Shown here: in pieces, positions 36,758 to 46,634 of the stretch | How positions within the stretch are numbered: the first letter of the stretch is position 1 | Layout of the letters: each line of letters starts with the position of its first letter | Assembly (NCBI GenBank): GCA_003263845.1 | Contig: JYJN01000126.1 | Coordinates: 1-64,000, forward strand | Direction of reading: 5' to 3' | DNA: 64,000 nucleotides | Origin: Vibrio aestivus | GTDB taxonomy: Bacteria; Pseudomonadota; Gammaproteobacteria; Enterobacterales; Vibrionaceae | Program-made: the position numbers and the translations under genes | The notes under the pieces: model-generated | Databases searched by the model: none | What the model was told of the DNA's origin: nothing | The model's input: only the letters and a program-made list of their open reading frames with translations

Positions 36758-37528
36758 TTAACTGCGCCATTTAGGTTGGCGCTTTTCCAAAAATGTGCTC
36801 AATCCATCTTGTGCTTCCGGCGTGACTCGAATGCGCGCAATTTGTTGCGCCGTTTCTTCAATTAGCCGTTTGTCTATAGGCGAGTTTGATACGTCTTGGA
36901 TCAACGTTTTCGCCGCTTTGATAGCTTCAGGAGCGTTATTTAGTATTTGGTTGAGCACTAGGTCTTTGGCATCGTTCAAGTCATCAGAGATGATGTGAAC
37001 TAAGTTAAGTTGCTCTGCGGCGGTGACATCGAATACTTCTGCGGTAAGGAAGTAGCGCCTTGCTTGTGATTCTCCGATTGCTGCAATGACATATGGGCTG
37101 ATGACGGCGGGGATCAAGCCGATTCGAACCTCACTTAAGCAGAAAGTCGCGTTGGAAGTGGCGATAACTATGTCACTGCAAGCAACTAACCCTACTGCAC
37201 CACCATAGGTTGCCCCTTGGATAAGAGTAACAACGGGCATTTGAGCACTATTTAGATTGCTCATTAGTGTGGCAAGTTGCATTGAGTCCTCGAAGTTCTC
37301 CTCCTCTGTGTTATTTATCATAGATTTCATCCATGAGAGATCTGCTCCTGCAGAAAAGTGTTTGCCATTGCTTCTGAGTACTAACACGCGAGCGTTATCA
37401 TCGTGAGCGTGTTGTATAGAGTCGATGAGCTGACTTATAACGATATCATCAAAAGCATTACGAGTGGTTGGTCGGTCAAGAGTGATCGAAGCACAATGGT
37501 TCGAATCGAGTTGGTAAGTCACGCTCAA
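36758..37528 (-). CDS. Enoyl-CoA hydratase/isomerase family protein (LiuC-like)
   Basis: Crotonase-fold enzyme of 256 residues. Oxyanion-hole motifs are S-A-G-A-D-L-S-W-M (about 57-65) and G-A-T-Y-G-G-A-V-G-L (about 103-112); the following S-E-V-R-I-G-L-I-P-A-V-I-S-P-Y-V and R-R-Y-F-L-T-A-E-V-F-D resemble methylglutaconyl-CoA hydratases of leucine breakdown (LiuC). The usual liu/ivd gene neighbours are not present, so the exact substrate is open. Monocistronic. Confidence 0.85.
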   Translation of the reverse strand: MSVTYQLDSNHCASITLDRPTTRNAFDDIVISQLIDSIQHAHDDNARVLVLRSNGKHFSAGADLSWMKSMINNTEEENFEDSMQLATLMSNLNSAQMPVVTLIQGATYGGAVGLVACSDIVIATSNATFCLSEVRIGLIPAVISPYVIAAIGESQARRYFLTAEVFDVTAAEQLNLVHIISDDLNDAKDLVLNQILNNAPEAIKAAKTLIQDVSNSPIDKRLIEETAQQIARIRVTPEAQDGLSTFLEKRQPKWRS

Positions 37529-37611
37529 AATAGAACTCCTCTATATCTACTTCTTAATATCCATTGTTACGCTAGCATATTAAAAATATAGAAGAATTTG
37601 TGTCGACTGGT

Positions 37612-37655
37612 GGAAAGAAAGCCAATACCGAACGGACAGTTGAACGGCATTGGCT
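37612..37655 (-). terminator. Rho-independent terminator, minus strand
   Basis: Arms AGCCAATGCCG and CGGTATTGGCT (minus-strand reading, one mismatch) with a T-rich tail TTCTTTCC; ends the DUF1800-DUF1501 pair. Confidence 0.6.
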
Positions 37656-37666
37656 TAATAGAAGGG

Positions 37667-39427
37667 CTAGCTTAGTCCTTTTATCTGTATCTCTTGGAAG
37701 TTATTCCAAGTTCTAAGGTCACTGCTTACGGGATCATTGTTACCATTACAGGTGAGTCGTATGTATTGGGCTTGAACACCGTCAAGGCTGAACGGAACAA
37801 GGTCGGTCGTATCTCCCGGAGTAATGACGTTCTTAAGTGTTGTGAAGGTTATCCCATCGTTGCTGGTGGCAATGTCTACAAAGTATTGCCTAACGTCACC
37901 CTTGGCCTGCGACCATAGGATCTGTGTTAGCGATGCGCTAGCAGCAAGTGTAATATCAAAGGTGATACCTGTACCTCTTGCGACCCACTTGGTAGCGAAA
38001 TCCCCGTCAATAGCCTTCTCTGGTGTACGATCTCGACTTGATTGCGATGCTGACACGGTGCTGATAGTAAGGTTTTGCTCAACTTTATCCTGTCCCAAAA
38101 AGCCTAGGTAGCGGCTGATAAAAGCATTCTCTCTATCAGGAGACAAGATAGGGAAAATGTAGTCAACAGCAGGGTCGGTTAAGCCAAACCATCTACACAG
38201 CGTCGCAGCATATTGCTCTGATGCAATACCAGGTATGAATTTATTGCCCCAAGCATCCTGACCATCTCGAATAAATTCAGGGTATCGGCCATAGGCTTTC
38301 CCGCCATTAACGGGGCCACCCACTACAATTTGGTTACTGCCCCAACCGTGGTCGGTTCCTTGGTTACTGTTATTTTCGATGGTACGACCAAAATCAGACA
38401 TGGTGAAGGTTACAACACTGTCCTCCAAGCCTTCGGCTTGAAGTGAGGCATAAAATGCACTTACAACAGAGTCTATTTGCCCGAGTAAAGAGTCGTGTTT
38501 ACCGCGTTGATTACTGTGATTGTCAAATCCTCCCATCGAGACAAAGTAGACTTGACGACCTTGATTTAACCCAGTGCTGGCCTGAATCATACGTTTCACC
38601 ATTCGGAACTGACCGCCTAGGTATCCTGCCGGGATGGACTCATCGGTAGGGTATTGGTCGAGGATATCTGTCAGCGTTGCCTGAAAATCATAGATCTGTT
38701 GGAAGCGATCCAAATAGGTTTGCCCAAATGTTGATGCGGTATTGCTAGCAAGCAGCTTAGTAATATTATTATTGACTGAGTTCGTGGCAAGAGGTGACAT
38801 GGCTCTGATACCTTCGCTTGAAAGTTTCAGCTCACTGCCCGTTTGACCATTTAGCCACTCATTACCACTCAAACCCATTGTTGGAGAGACCAGCTCTCCA
38901 CCTGTTGCGAGAACATCCATCATCATACCTGCCCAACCGTAAGGGTGGTATTGAGAGGTTTCCCAGCTGCGCTGCCATGCTAATTGTTGCTTGTTGTGAG
39001 CGCCAATATTGGGTGAACGTTTAACACTTGAGTAATTGGCTTTCGTTGTCGGTTCTAGCAAAGTGCCGACATTGACAACCGTTGTTGCAGATCCAGCTAG
39101 CATAAGCTGTGCAAGTTGCGGCATTGAGCCATTAAGAGTGACTGCCTGACCTGAATCATCAGAAAAGCCCGGCATATTGGTACGTTCAAAGTCATAAAGT
39201 TGAATGCCAGGACGAGAGTTTTGATAATTGGTTAGGTTGTCACCACTGGCGGGGACAACCATGTTGAAAGAGTCGTTCCCACCATATAAGAATAGGCACA
39301 CCATAGCTTTATAGTCGCTACCGCCATCAGTCATTGCATTTGCAGGTAACGATAGGCTAAGTGGCAAAGCCGTTGAACCAGCAGAGTAAGCCGCGGTTTT
39401 AAGGAAATTACGTCTAGAGATCTTCAT
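37667..39427 (-). CDS. DUF1501 protein with Tat signal and C-terminal F5/8 type C domain
   Basis: A 586-residue exported protein. The N-terminus has a twin-arginine signal (S-R-R-N-F-L-K-T-A-A, then a hydrophobic stretch ending P-A-N-A), so it should be exported folded. Residues about 38-430 form the DUF1501 domain, an alkaline-phosphatase-superfamily fold, with C-L-F-L-Y-G-G-N-D-S-F-N and T-D-H-G-W-G-S landmarks. Residues about 445-586 look like a discoidin/F5-8 type C carbohydrate-binding domain (A-I-D-G-D-F-A-T-K-W-V). It starts 5 bases after the DUF1800 gene, so they form an operon. Function of the pair is unknown; surface glycan binding is suggested by the discoidin domain. Confidence 0.85.
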   Translation of the reverse strand: MKISRRNFLKTAAYSAGSTALPLSLSLPANAMTDGGSDYKAMVCLFLYGGNDSFNMVVPASGDNLTNYQNSRPGIQLYDFERTNMPGFSDDSGQAVTLNGSMPQLAQLMLAGSATTVVNVGTLLEPTTKANYSSVKRSPNIGAHNKQQLAWQRSWETSQYHPYGWAGMMMDVLATGGELVSPTMGLSGNEWLNGQTGSELKLSSEGIRAMSPLATNSVNNNITKLLASNTASTFGQTYLDRFQQIYDFQATLTDILDQYPTDESIPAGYLGGQFRMVKRMIQASTGLNQGRQVYFVSMGGFDNHSNQRGKHDSLLGQIDSVVSAFYASLQAEGLEDSVVTFTMSDFGRTIENNSNQGTDHGWGSNQIVVGGPVNGGKAYGRYPEFIRDGQDAWGNKFIPGIASEQYAATLCRWFGLTDPAVDYIFPILSPDRENAFISRYLGFLGQDKVEQNLTISTVSASQSSRDRTPEKAIDGDFATKWVARGTGITFDITLAASASLTQILWSQAKGDVRQYFVDIATSNDGITFTTLKNVITPGDTTDLVPFSLDGVQAQYIRLTCNGNNDPVSSDLRTWNNFQEIQIKGLS

Positions 39428-39432
39428 CGTCG

Positions 39433-40931
39433 TTACTCCTGTACCATAAAGTTAGGGGAAACAAAGGCGAAATAGAGCATCGGGCCTACCGCATAAGGCT
39501 TATTGTTAGTGCTTTTGGCGTTCCATAGACCTTCGAATCTCGGTGCGAGGTCTGCGGGTAGCACGCCGTGAAAAAAGCGGTTACAGATCAGTGTTATTAA
39601 GGCGTTATAGTCGCCCGCGATGTTTGTGAAATCAGAAACTTGAGGTAGAGCTCTTGTTTACTATTGGAGCCTGTTTTATAGCCATTGTCGTGCAGAAGTT
39701 TCCAAGTAAGGTTACTCATTTTAATGACTTGGTTCCAATCGATGATTGACATTTCTGGTGAGACTAAGCCATCAGCTTCGAGTGAGCCTGAGGGGATGTG
39801 TTCAGGGGAGTAAAAATTGAATACTGAAGGAGCCCCTAGAGGGTATTGATTAAATGTGTCACGGTATTGCAATGCATCGTAAGTGATAACTCCATCACTC
39901 CCTGGGCGACAATTTAGTGCTCGACATAAATGTGTCATTGCTAAAATAGGCTCACGCAGTTTTGCACGGTTGACGCTTTGTTCAACATCGACTTGTGGAT
40001 CGAGCAAAATGGCTTTGATCACTTCGCCAAGGTTTCCTCCAGTTTGCACGAAAACATTGGAAACACGTTGAACGTAGTCAGGTAGAGGGTTGGAAGTAAC
40101 AAAACGTTGAATAAGTAATTTGCTTATAAACGGCGCGGTATTAGGATGATTAACGAGAATGTCTAGCACGGTGTCTAAGTCTTGTTCTGCCGTTAACCCA
40201 GCCGGGATGTTTTGACCAAGAATGTTTTTTTCATCTTGGTCGTGGTAGGTATCGTCTGCCACCATAGGTTCAAGCATGCTGCCATTGCTGACAAACCAAC
40301 CGGTAAACACACGCGCCATATTTTCTATATCAGTGTCACCATAGGTAGGAATGGGGTCTCCATTGACATCTAGTTTTTTACTTCCATCAAGGTTTAGCTC
40401 TTCCAATCCAATAGTGAATAGCTGCATCACTTCGCGAGCGTAGTTTTGGTCTGGATTCACACCTGTTTCGGATTTAGGCAGGTTGCCTACCATGGTAAGA
40501 AAGTGCCCCATAATAGGTGAGCGAGTGACGTGATACAGCAACGTTTTGTAGTCACTAAATGCGTATTTGGTCAGTATGTCATAATAGTTTGCGACGCCTT
40601 CAGGGTAGGGGGATAACTGAGCGTCTCTGTCGTTGACCACGACAATTTGGCTTAGTGCAAAAGCCATGCGTTGCCTAAGTTGAGCTCCGCTCCAAAAAGC
40701 GATATCGAACCATGCGCACACACGCATTTCTTGTGTTGATTCAGTTTCTCCGCGTTGTGATTTTTGGTAAGCCACTCTGTCCGTGTGTACGGCGAAAGGG
40801 GCGGTTAATTGTTGTTCTAGCCAAGCCTGTCTGTTGTCTAATGAGAGTAGGTCGTCAACATCTTGAGGACGAACCCCCATTGTTGCTAAGTCTAGGAAAC
40901 GAGATGCCTGTTTGTAGGTCAAGTTGTCCAT
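39433..40931 (-). CDS. DUF1800 family protein (one-base frame break)
   Basis: A DUF1800 protein of 499 residues after correction. Landmarks are Q-R-M-A-F-A-L-S-Q-I, N-Y-A-R-E-V-M-Q-L-F-T-I-G, V-F-T-G-W-F and P-S-V-F-N-F-Y-S-P. In the sequence as given the frame stops at 39597 after KQELYLKF; one base added near 39648 gives L-P-Q-V-S-D-F-T-N-I-A-G-D-Y and continues to a stop at 39433, ending M-V-Q-E, 5 bases before the DUF1501 start. No clear signal peptide is visible in the N-terminus. The partner DUF1501 gene is the standard neighbour of this family. Confidence 0.85.
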
Positions 40932-41335
40932 AGTGACTCCTTGTAATTATTCATTCTGACGTTTTAAGCCGACAATCTTCGACTTATTATGAGGCTAGTT
41001 GCATTTTTGAGAATGGCGTTAATTTCACTGTTCGAAGTTTATAAAATCATGGAAATGTTAAGGGTAAGAAATGCTGTTTTATTTTGATTTAGCCGGATCT
41101 TGAAGATATTTATATGGGTTAGTTGGAGAGTGGTTATGGATAAAACTGCTCAGAGCAGCCAAAATAAATTATTGGTCTAAATTGATATGCAACCGAGTGG
41201 CAGGCCAGTTGAAAGAATGAGGACTATACTTATGCCCTCTTGCGTTTCTGAATAGAGTAGAAACACCAAAAATTTTGACCACTTAACGATTGAATACCAT
41301 TAAGTAGCCAAAGTAGAAATGGTTTGCACTGTGAG
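40932..41335. other. 404-bp intergenic region
   Basis: Lies between the DUF1800 gene start and the end of the CxxC protein gene, both on the minus strand. It should hold the DUF1800-DUF1501 promoter. I see no gene, clear terminator or repeat. Confidence 0.4.
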
Positions 41336-41798
41336 TTAGCTAGAAGCGAGCTTTAGGAACTGCTTTTCTAGTTTTCGTTGAATCTTGTCCTGCTTTTTCT
41401 GTATTTTCGCGAGTTTTTTAATACGCTTTTTATGACTTTTCTTCTTACTGAGCGGCTTGAACTTAGTCACATTGCTCGGCGTTGTTCCCATCTCAATGTT
41501 TGATGAACTACCTTCATGAGCTCTATTCTTATTGGCTGCTGAATCTGAAAAATCATCGAAGTACTGTACGCCAACACCTACCGCTTCATCTAAAGATGCA
41601 TCGTTGGCAGAATCAGGTTGCGTCGCAGGTTTTACGGCGTTGACAACCAGTGCTTTGGGTTTGCAGACTTGGTTCGCCATCGAGGTAATGCGAGAGCACG
41701 CTTGGCAAACATAGTACTCGCTAGTCGCGGAGTTTTTGCACTTCACCAATATTACTTCGAAGTTCTCGCCTTGGGAGTTTGCACAATGTTTTTGCCAT
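41336..41798 (-). CDS. Small CxxC protein with Lys-rich tail (one frame break)
   Basis: A protein of about 153 residues. The ATG at 41798 gives MAKTLCK; that frame then stops, while the frame from about 41778 gives N-S-Q-G-E-N-F-E-V-I-L-V-K-C-K-N. A three-base homopolymer at 41778-41780 is the likely fault (net one base extra). A metal-ribbon-like C-Q-A-C plus K-C and V-C-K-P cysteines lie in the first 60 residues, a low-complexity middle follows, and the last 40 residues are strongly basic and coiled-coil-like (KKKSHKKRIKKLAKIQKKQ). Probably a nucleic-acid-binding accessory protein; not recognised further. Confidence 0.6.
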
Positions 41799-41879
41799 GA
41801 GTGACTACCTTAGTTACAGCTAATTTAACTGGGTGTTCGTTACAATTATAGGGTGTTTTCTTAGGGGCTATCTTTGGAA

Positions 41880-42660
41880 CTATGCTCGGCCTTCTTGCTT
41901 GATAGCATCTTCCTGTTTGATAACCTTGTGGCCGTCTTCAGTCACACCCTGTTTCCAATAACTACTGATGTAAATACTGTCGCGATCGACATTTTTGTCG
42001 TTACGGAAATACTGTCGAAGCGCTCGCATATCATCGAATTCAGAGGCACTCCATACAGAAACCTCTCCTTCTAGCCAAGTTAGACTCCTGACCTTATCTG
42101 CTAGAGAGTCATTGCCTGTAATCCAGTGAACTTCGAGTCCTTCAGGTACTTCAATTTCGACAATATCCGACTCTTCAATCACTTTAATCACGGCGTAGCC
42201 TTTTAGCATCGCTTGGCAACTCTTTCACCTTGGCAGATAGGGCTGGAAGGGCTGTCATATCAGCAACCATCATGAACCAATCTGCTTCGAGGTTGTGGCT
42301 CTTTATTGTGCCAGGACCGCCGACATGAATAGTGTCACCCGGTTTCGCATTCATCGCCCATCTGGCTGCAAAACCTGATTTGGTGTCATTGCATTCGTGC
42401 CGAACAAAATCAACGTCCATGGTTAATGCAGCAGAATCGAAAGAGCGAATCGTGTAAGTGCGCATGACCGGACGATTTTCTGGAGAGTAGCCAGTCAAGT
42501 CGGTTCCACCGTCGTGATTAAACAAGAGTTTGATGTAACCGCCAGCACAATGTGTAGGGTAGCGCTCAAGCTCATCTCCAGATAGCTGAATGCGTTGCAT
42601 GTTTGCAGATATCTGTGTTGAAGAGTTGACCGTGAGTAGGATAGGCATTGGTTTTGACAT
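41880..42660 (-). CDS. viuB: Siderophore-interacting protein, ViuB-like (one-base frame break)
   Basis: Cytosolic flavin-dependent ferric-siderophore reductase of the SIP family, 259 residues after correction. Landmarks are the FAD-binding R-T-Y-T-I-R-S-F and V-D-F-V-R-H region, G-D-T-I-H-V-G-G-P and the C-terminal NAD(P)-binding-like part with I-S-S-Y-W-K-Q-G. The frame breaks in the four-base T-run at 42201-42204 (plus strand); one base fewer gives D-A-K-G-Y-A-V-I-K-V-I. A Fur-like box lies 15 bases before the ATG. It should release iron from imported siderophores, fitting the neighbouring vct importer. Confidence 0.82.
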
Positions 42661-42674
42661 GTTACAACTTGGTT

Positions 42675-42693
42675 AATGAGTATTCTTATCATT
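42675..42693. promoter_or_regulatory. Fur box, siderophore-interacting protein gene
   Basis: AATGAGTATTCTTATCATT, close to the 19-bp Fur consensus with inverted ATGA/TCAT arms, just upstream of the ViuB-like gene. Confidence 0.75.
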
Positions 42694-42882
42694 TAGATTA
42701 CCACAATTTTATACGGAGAAAAGGGGGAAAAGCACACTTTTCCTTAGCAAATTGGAACGTTAATTAGGTTTAAAAATGCTAACTGTTTGTGAAATATAAA
42801 TTTTGAATAGCTCTAGCTTGCTATCTTATTTATTAATTCAATTCCTTGATCAAAAACAAGTATAATCAAAAATGAAAGTGTT

Positions 42883-42901
42883 AATGATATTGATTCCCAT
42901 T
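42883..42901. promoter_or_regulatory. Fur box, vct operon
   Basis: AATGATATTGATTCCCATT, a good Fur-box match 56 bases before the vctP start codon. Confidence 0.75.
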
Positions 42902-42956
42902 AGTGATGGGTGTAATGTTGCACGCTCAGAATATCTGGACGATTAAGGACTTAAAT

Positions 42957-43877
42957 ATGACTAATGTGCTAAAGAGCGTAATGCGATTAGCATTGGCCTG
43001 CACAGCAATGGTTGCAATGAGCACTCACGCTGAATCAATAACCATTGAACATTTGAAAGGAACGACGACATTTGATCAAGTACCGCAGCGCGTAGTGGTA
43101 TTAGGCAATGGCAGTTTGGATGTATTGGATCGTATCGGTGTTCAACCTGTAGGTGCTCCACACTCTTTACTTCCTAGTTACTTAAGCGAATATAAAACGT
43201 CAACGGTCAATACTGGCTCAGTGCGCGAACCTGATTTTGAAACCATTTTTACGCTTAAGCCGGATGTCATTATTGCGGAAAACCGCATGCTGCGAATCTA
43301 TGATGAGCTGAATAAGGTTGCTCCGACGGTTATGTTTTATGTAGAAAATGGCGACTACTGGCAAGATACACAAGAAAACTGGCGTATGTTGGGCAAGTTG
43401 TTCAATAAGGGCCAAGAAGTCGAGGCGTTGATTGCCGAAACTCAAGCTCAGTTGGATAACGTCTCTGAAAAAGTAACGAAGCAACAGTTAGATGCGCTGA
43501 TGGTGATGAACAACGGCAACAACGTTGCGATGTACAACAAGGGTAGTCGCTTCTCTATTGTGTTTGATGAGTTTGGTTTTGCTGAATCGACCAGTCAAAA
43601 TGTGGCACCTATTGAAGGTGCGCACGGCAACCTTATCTCTTTTGAATATATCTCAGATGCTAAGCCAGAAGTGATGTTTGTTCTAGACCGCGAACAGGCG
43701 ATTGGCCGAGGCGAGGGTAAAGCGAAAACTCTGTTTAACAACACGCTAGTTAACTCAACGCCAGCGGCACAAAACAAGAAAATTGTCTACATCGATTCAA
43801 ACGCATGGTACATCTCTGGTGGCGGTGTGACAGCAACGCAAACCATGATTAATGATGTAAGCAAAGCCGTTAACTAA
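42957..43877 (+). CDS. vctP: Catechol siderophore ABC transporter, periplasmic binding protein
   Basis: Periplasmic iron-siderophore binding protein of 306 residues (FatB/VctP/CeuE family). A signal peptide (LALACTAMVAMSTHA) is followed by P-Q-R-V-V-V-L-G-N-G-S-L-D and L-K-P-D-V-I-I-A-E-N-R, the usual landmarks. The start at 42957 follows AAGGAC; an in-frame ATG at 42903 overlaps the Fur box end. First gene of the operon vctP-vctD-vctG-vctC. The vct name rests on gene order and family match to Vibrio cholerae VctPDGC. Confidence 0.88.
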   Translation: MTNVLKSVMRLALACTAMVAMSTHAESITIEHLKGTTTFDQVPQRVVVLGNGSLDVLDRIGVQPVGAPHSLLPSYLSEYKTSTVNTGSVREPDFETIFTLKPDVIIAENRMLRIYDELNKVAPTVMFYVENGDYWQDTQENWRMLGKLFNKGQEVEALIAETQAQLDNVSEKVTKQQLDALMVMNNGNNVAMYNKGSRFSIVFDEFGFAESTSQNVAPIEGAHGNLISFEYISDAKPEVMFVLDREQAIGRGEGKAKTLFNNTLVNSTPAAQNKKIVYIDSNAWYISGGGVTATQTMINDVSKAVN

Positions 43878-43894
43878 TCCCCCTATAAAATGAA

Positions 43895-43921
43895 TCTGCC
43901 AAGCATTTGGCCAGATTTTTA
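43895..43921 (+). terminator. Intra-operon hairpin between vctP and vctD
   Basis: TCTGCCAA pairs with TTGGCCAGA (one bulge) around GCAT, followed by TTTTTATAA. It lies inside the operon and may lower expression of the permease genes relative to the binding protein. Confidence 0.55.
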
Positions 43922-43968
43922 TAACAATAATTCACTCTTTTAGTTTCTTATTTTCCATTGGGCAATCA

Positions 43969-44928
43969 ATGTTTTCCTTTCAATCACTCTCTGCTGTTGT
44001 ACTTCTTGCCTGCCTAGCATTTACTTCGCTGGTTCTGGGAGTTGCAGATGTTTCTATTGCTGGTTTGTTTCAAGGTGATGAGCATGCTTACACTATTTTT
44101 GTCGTAAGTCGGCTCCCTAGACTTATTGCGATCATTCTTGCAGGTGCTGGATTAAGCGTTGCGGGTTTAATCATGCAACAGATCGTTCAAAACCGATTTG
44201 CTTCGCCATCGACGGTTGGCACCATTGACTGCGCTTTGTTTGGCTATGTTATGGGGCTTATCTTTTTGGGCGGTGCCAGTCAGTGGGCGCATTTAGGCTT
44301 TATCTTCACTTTTTCTGTGGCTGGTACCTTGCTGTTTGTTCAGTTCTTACAACGTTTGAAGTTTAAGAATGCGGTACTCGTCCCTTTGATAGGCATTATG
44401 TACGGTAATGTGATTTCGGCGCTCACCACCTTCATCGCTTACAAGTTTGATTTGGTTCAAACCATGTCTTCTTGGACGACAGCGAACTTCGCGAGTGTGC
44501 TACAAGGAAACTACGAGATCCTATACCTCGCAATTCCTGCGTGTCTTCTGGCTTATTTCTTTGCGCAGCAGTTCAGCGCGGCGAGTGTCGGAGAGAGTTT
44601 TGCTAAGAACATCGGCCTTAACTATCAAAAAATTGTCTTTATTGGTGTGATGTTGGTGGCGGTGAGCTCTTCCGCCGTTGTGATGATCGTAGGCGTTATC
44701 CCTTTCTTAGGCCTGATCGTTCCCAATGTCGTTTCACTGTTTATGGGCGATAACATGAAACGCATTTTACCGTGGACAGCCTATTGGGGCGTGGTTTTAG
44801 TCTTGGCTTGCGACATATTGGGCCGAGTGATTATCTTCCCTTATGAGATGCCAATCTCAATGATCATCAGCATTTTTGGTGGTGCTCTATTTATCTACCT
44901 AGTTTTAAGAGATAGAGCCAATGCGTGA
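43969..44928 (+). CDS. vctD: Siderophore ABC transporter permease 1
   Basis: FecCD-type inner-membrane permease, 319 residues, with about nine helices. Landmarks are R-L-P-R-L-I-A-I-I-L-A-G-A-G-L-S-V-A-G (about 47-65), P-S-T-V-G-T-I-D (about 80-87) and V-G-V-I-P-F-L-G-L-I-V-P-N (about 243-255). Overlaps vctG by 8 bases, showing coupling of the two permeases. Confidence 0.9.
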   Translation: MFSFQSLSAVVLLACLAFTSLVLGVADVSIAGLFQGDEHAYTIFVVSRLPRLIAIILAGAGLSVAGLIMQQIVQNRFASPSTVGTIDCALFGYVMGLIFLGGASQWAHLGFIFTFSVAGTLLFVQFLQRLKFKNAVLVPLIGIMYGNVISALTTFIAYKFDLVQTMSSWTTANFASVLQGNYEILYLAIPACLLAYFFAQQFSAASVGESFAKNIGLNYQKIVFIGVMLVAVSSSAVVMIVGVIPFLGLIVPNVVSLFMGDNMKRILPWTAYWGVVLVLACDILGRVIIFPYEMPISMIISIFGGALFIYLVLRDRANA

Positions 44929-45871
44929 TATCAACAAAATTCTTCTATTGATCGTTGCCTGTGTGGGGATTATTGGTTGGTTTATTGGGCAAGGACTGAC
45001 TCTCGACAACTACCAGTTTTTCTTGTCGCGTCGAATTCCGAAAGTATTAGCGATAGTTTTGGCGGCAGTGGCAATCTCCGCTTCTTCATTGGTGTTTCAG
45101 ACCATCACCAACAACCGTATTTTAACGCCATCTATTCTAGGTTTTGATGCCCTATACACCATGGTTCAAGTACTGATCGTTGTGATTTTCGGCAGTGCGA
45201 GTTTCTTGGTGGTGAACACGATGACCAACTTCGCGATATCTACTGGAGTGATGATTGGCTTCTCTTTACTGCTATTTCATTTCTATTTTAAGCGGCAAGA
45301 TAGCAATGTATTTACTTTGCTACTGATTGGTATTGTTTGCGGAAGTTTATTTAGCAGCGTAACCAACTTCATGACTATGCTGGTGGACCCAAGTGAGTTT
45401 ACTGCAATTCAAGATGCTATGTTTGCCAGCTTTAATAACATCAATGCTAAGTTGGTTTATTGGAGTTTAATCCCTCTCTCTATTTGTTTGGGGCTGCTGT
45501 TTTACTACTCATCACAACTTGATGTGCTGTGGCTTGGCATTGATAACGCAACAAGCTTAGGGGTAAACACCAAACAACTCACTCAACGCATTATGATCCT
45601 GATTACCGTGATGATCGCGATCTCTACTGCCTTGGTGGGGCCAGTACTTTTCTTTGGTTTAATCACCGTGAGTTTAACGCGTGAAATTTTTAAGAGTTAT
45701 CAACACCGACTTCTAATCATTGCCAGCAGCTTGTTAGCGGTGTTTTTGTTGGTAACTGGCCAATGGTTTGTTGAAAAGGTTCTGGCTTTCCAAACCACAA
45801 TTAGTGTGATTATTAACTTAGTTGGGGGCAGCTATTTCTTGTTCCTACTCATGAGAAACCGAATTAACTAG
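44921..45871 (+). CDS. vctG: Siderophore ABC transporter permease 2
   Basis: Second FecCD-type permease, 316 residues. Landmarks are R-R-I-P-K-V-L-A-I-V-L-A-A-V-A-I-S-A-S-S (about 36-55), T-P-S-I-L-G-F-D and V-G-P-V-L-F-F-G-L-I-T-V. It pairs with VctD to form the membrane channel of the importer. One base separates its stop from the vctC start. Confidence 0.9.
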   Translation: MRDINKILLLIVACVGIIGWFIGQGLTLDNYQFFLSRRIPKVLAIVLAAVAISASSLVFQTITNNRILTPSILGFDALYTMVQVLIVVIFGSASFLVVNTMTNFAISTGVMIGFSLLLFHFYFKRQDSNVFTLLLIGIVCGSLFSSVTNFMTMLVDPSEFTAIQDAMFASFNNINAKLVYWSLIPLSICLGLLFYYSSQLDVLWLGIDNATSLGVNTKQLTQRIMILITVMIAISTALVGPVLFFGLITVSLTREIFKSYQHRLLIIASSLLAVFLLVTGQWFVEKVLAFQTTISVIINLVGGSYFLFLLMRNRIN

Positions 45872-45872
45872 C

Positions 45873-46634
45873 ATGATTAAATTAACTGGATTAAGTAAAC
45901 AATATGGCGGTCAGTTTGTTGTAAAAGACGCAGATGCGCTTTTTCCAAAGGGGGAAGTCACCTCGATCATTGGCCCAAATGGTGCGGGTAAAAGTACCTT
46001 GCTTTCAATGGCGAGCCGTTTAACGGAAAGTGATGCTGGCGAAGTGGTGATTGGCGATAGGCTACTAGCGCAGTGGGATACCAAAGAGCTAGCAAAAAGG
46101 TTGTCAGTATTGCGTCAGTCGAACAACATCAACATGCGCTTTACAGTTCGAGAGCTAGTGTCATTTGGGCGCTTTCCTCATTCTCAAGGTCGTTTGACCG
46201 AAGAAGACGAGCGTGTGATTGACCAAGCACTAGAGCACCTTGGCATTGTGGAAATTCAAGATAAATACCTTGATCAGCTCAGTGGTGGTCAGCGTCAAAT
46301 GGCCTTCATTGCGATGGTGGTTGCCCAAGACACAGAGTATGTATTCTTGGATGAACCGTTAAACAACCTTGACATCAAACACTCTGTAGAAATCATGTCT
46401 GTTCTAAAGAGATTGGCGCATGAGTTGAATAAAGCCGTTGTCATCGTAATACACGATATTAATTTTGCCTCTTGCTACTCTGATAACATCGTTGCGATGA
46501 AAAAAGGCGAAGTGATCAAAGCCGGCAAAGTAGATGAAGTGATTCAAAAAGAGGTGATGGAAGCGATTTATGAGATAGCATTTGACGTTCGGGAAATCGA
46601 TGGCGTCAAAGTGTGCCTCTACTATCGTGGTTAG
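45873..46634 (+). CDS. vctC: Siderophore ABC transporter ATPase
   Basis: ABC ATPase of 253 residues: Walker A G-P-N-G-A-G-K-S-T at about 33-41, signature L-S-G-G-Q-R-Q at about 136-142, Walker B Y-V-F-L-D-E-P at about 156-162 and switch His in V-I-H-D. It powers siderophore import with VctDG. Last gene of the vct operon. Confidence 0.93.
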   Translation: MIKLTGLSKQYGGQFVVKDADALFPKGEVTSIIGPNGAGKSTLLSMASRLTESDAGEVVIGDRLLAQWDTKELAKRLSVLRQSNNINMRFTVRELVSFGRFPHSQGRLTEEDERVIDQALEHLGIVEIQDKYLDQLSGGQRQMAFIAMVVAQDTEYVFLDEPLNNLDIKHSVEIMSVLKRLAHELNKAVVIVIHDINFASCYSDNIVAMKKGEVIKAGKVDEVIQKEVMEAIYEIAFDVREIDGVKVCLYYRG

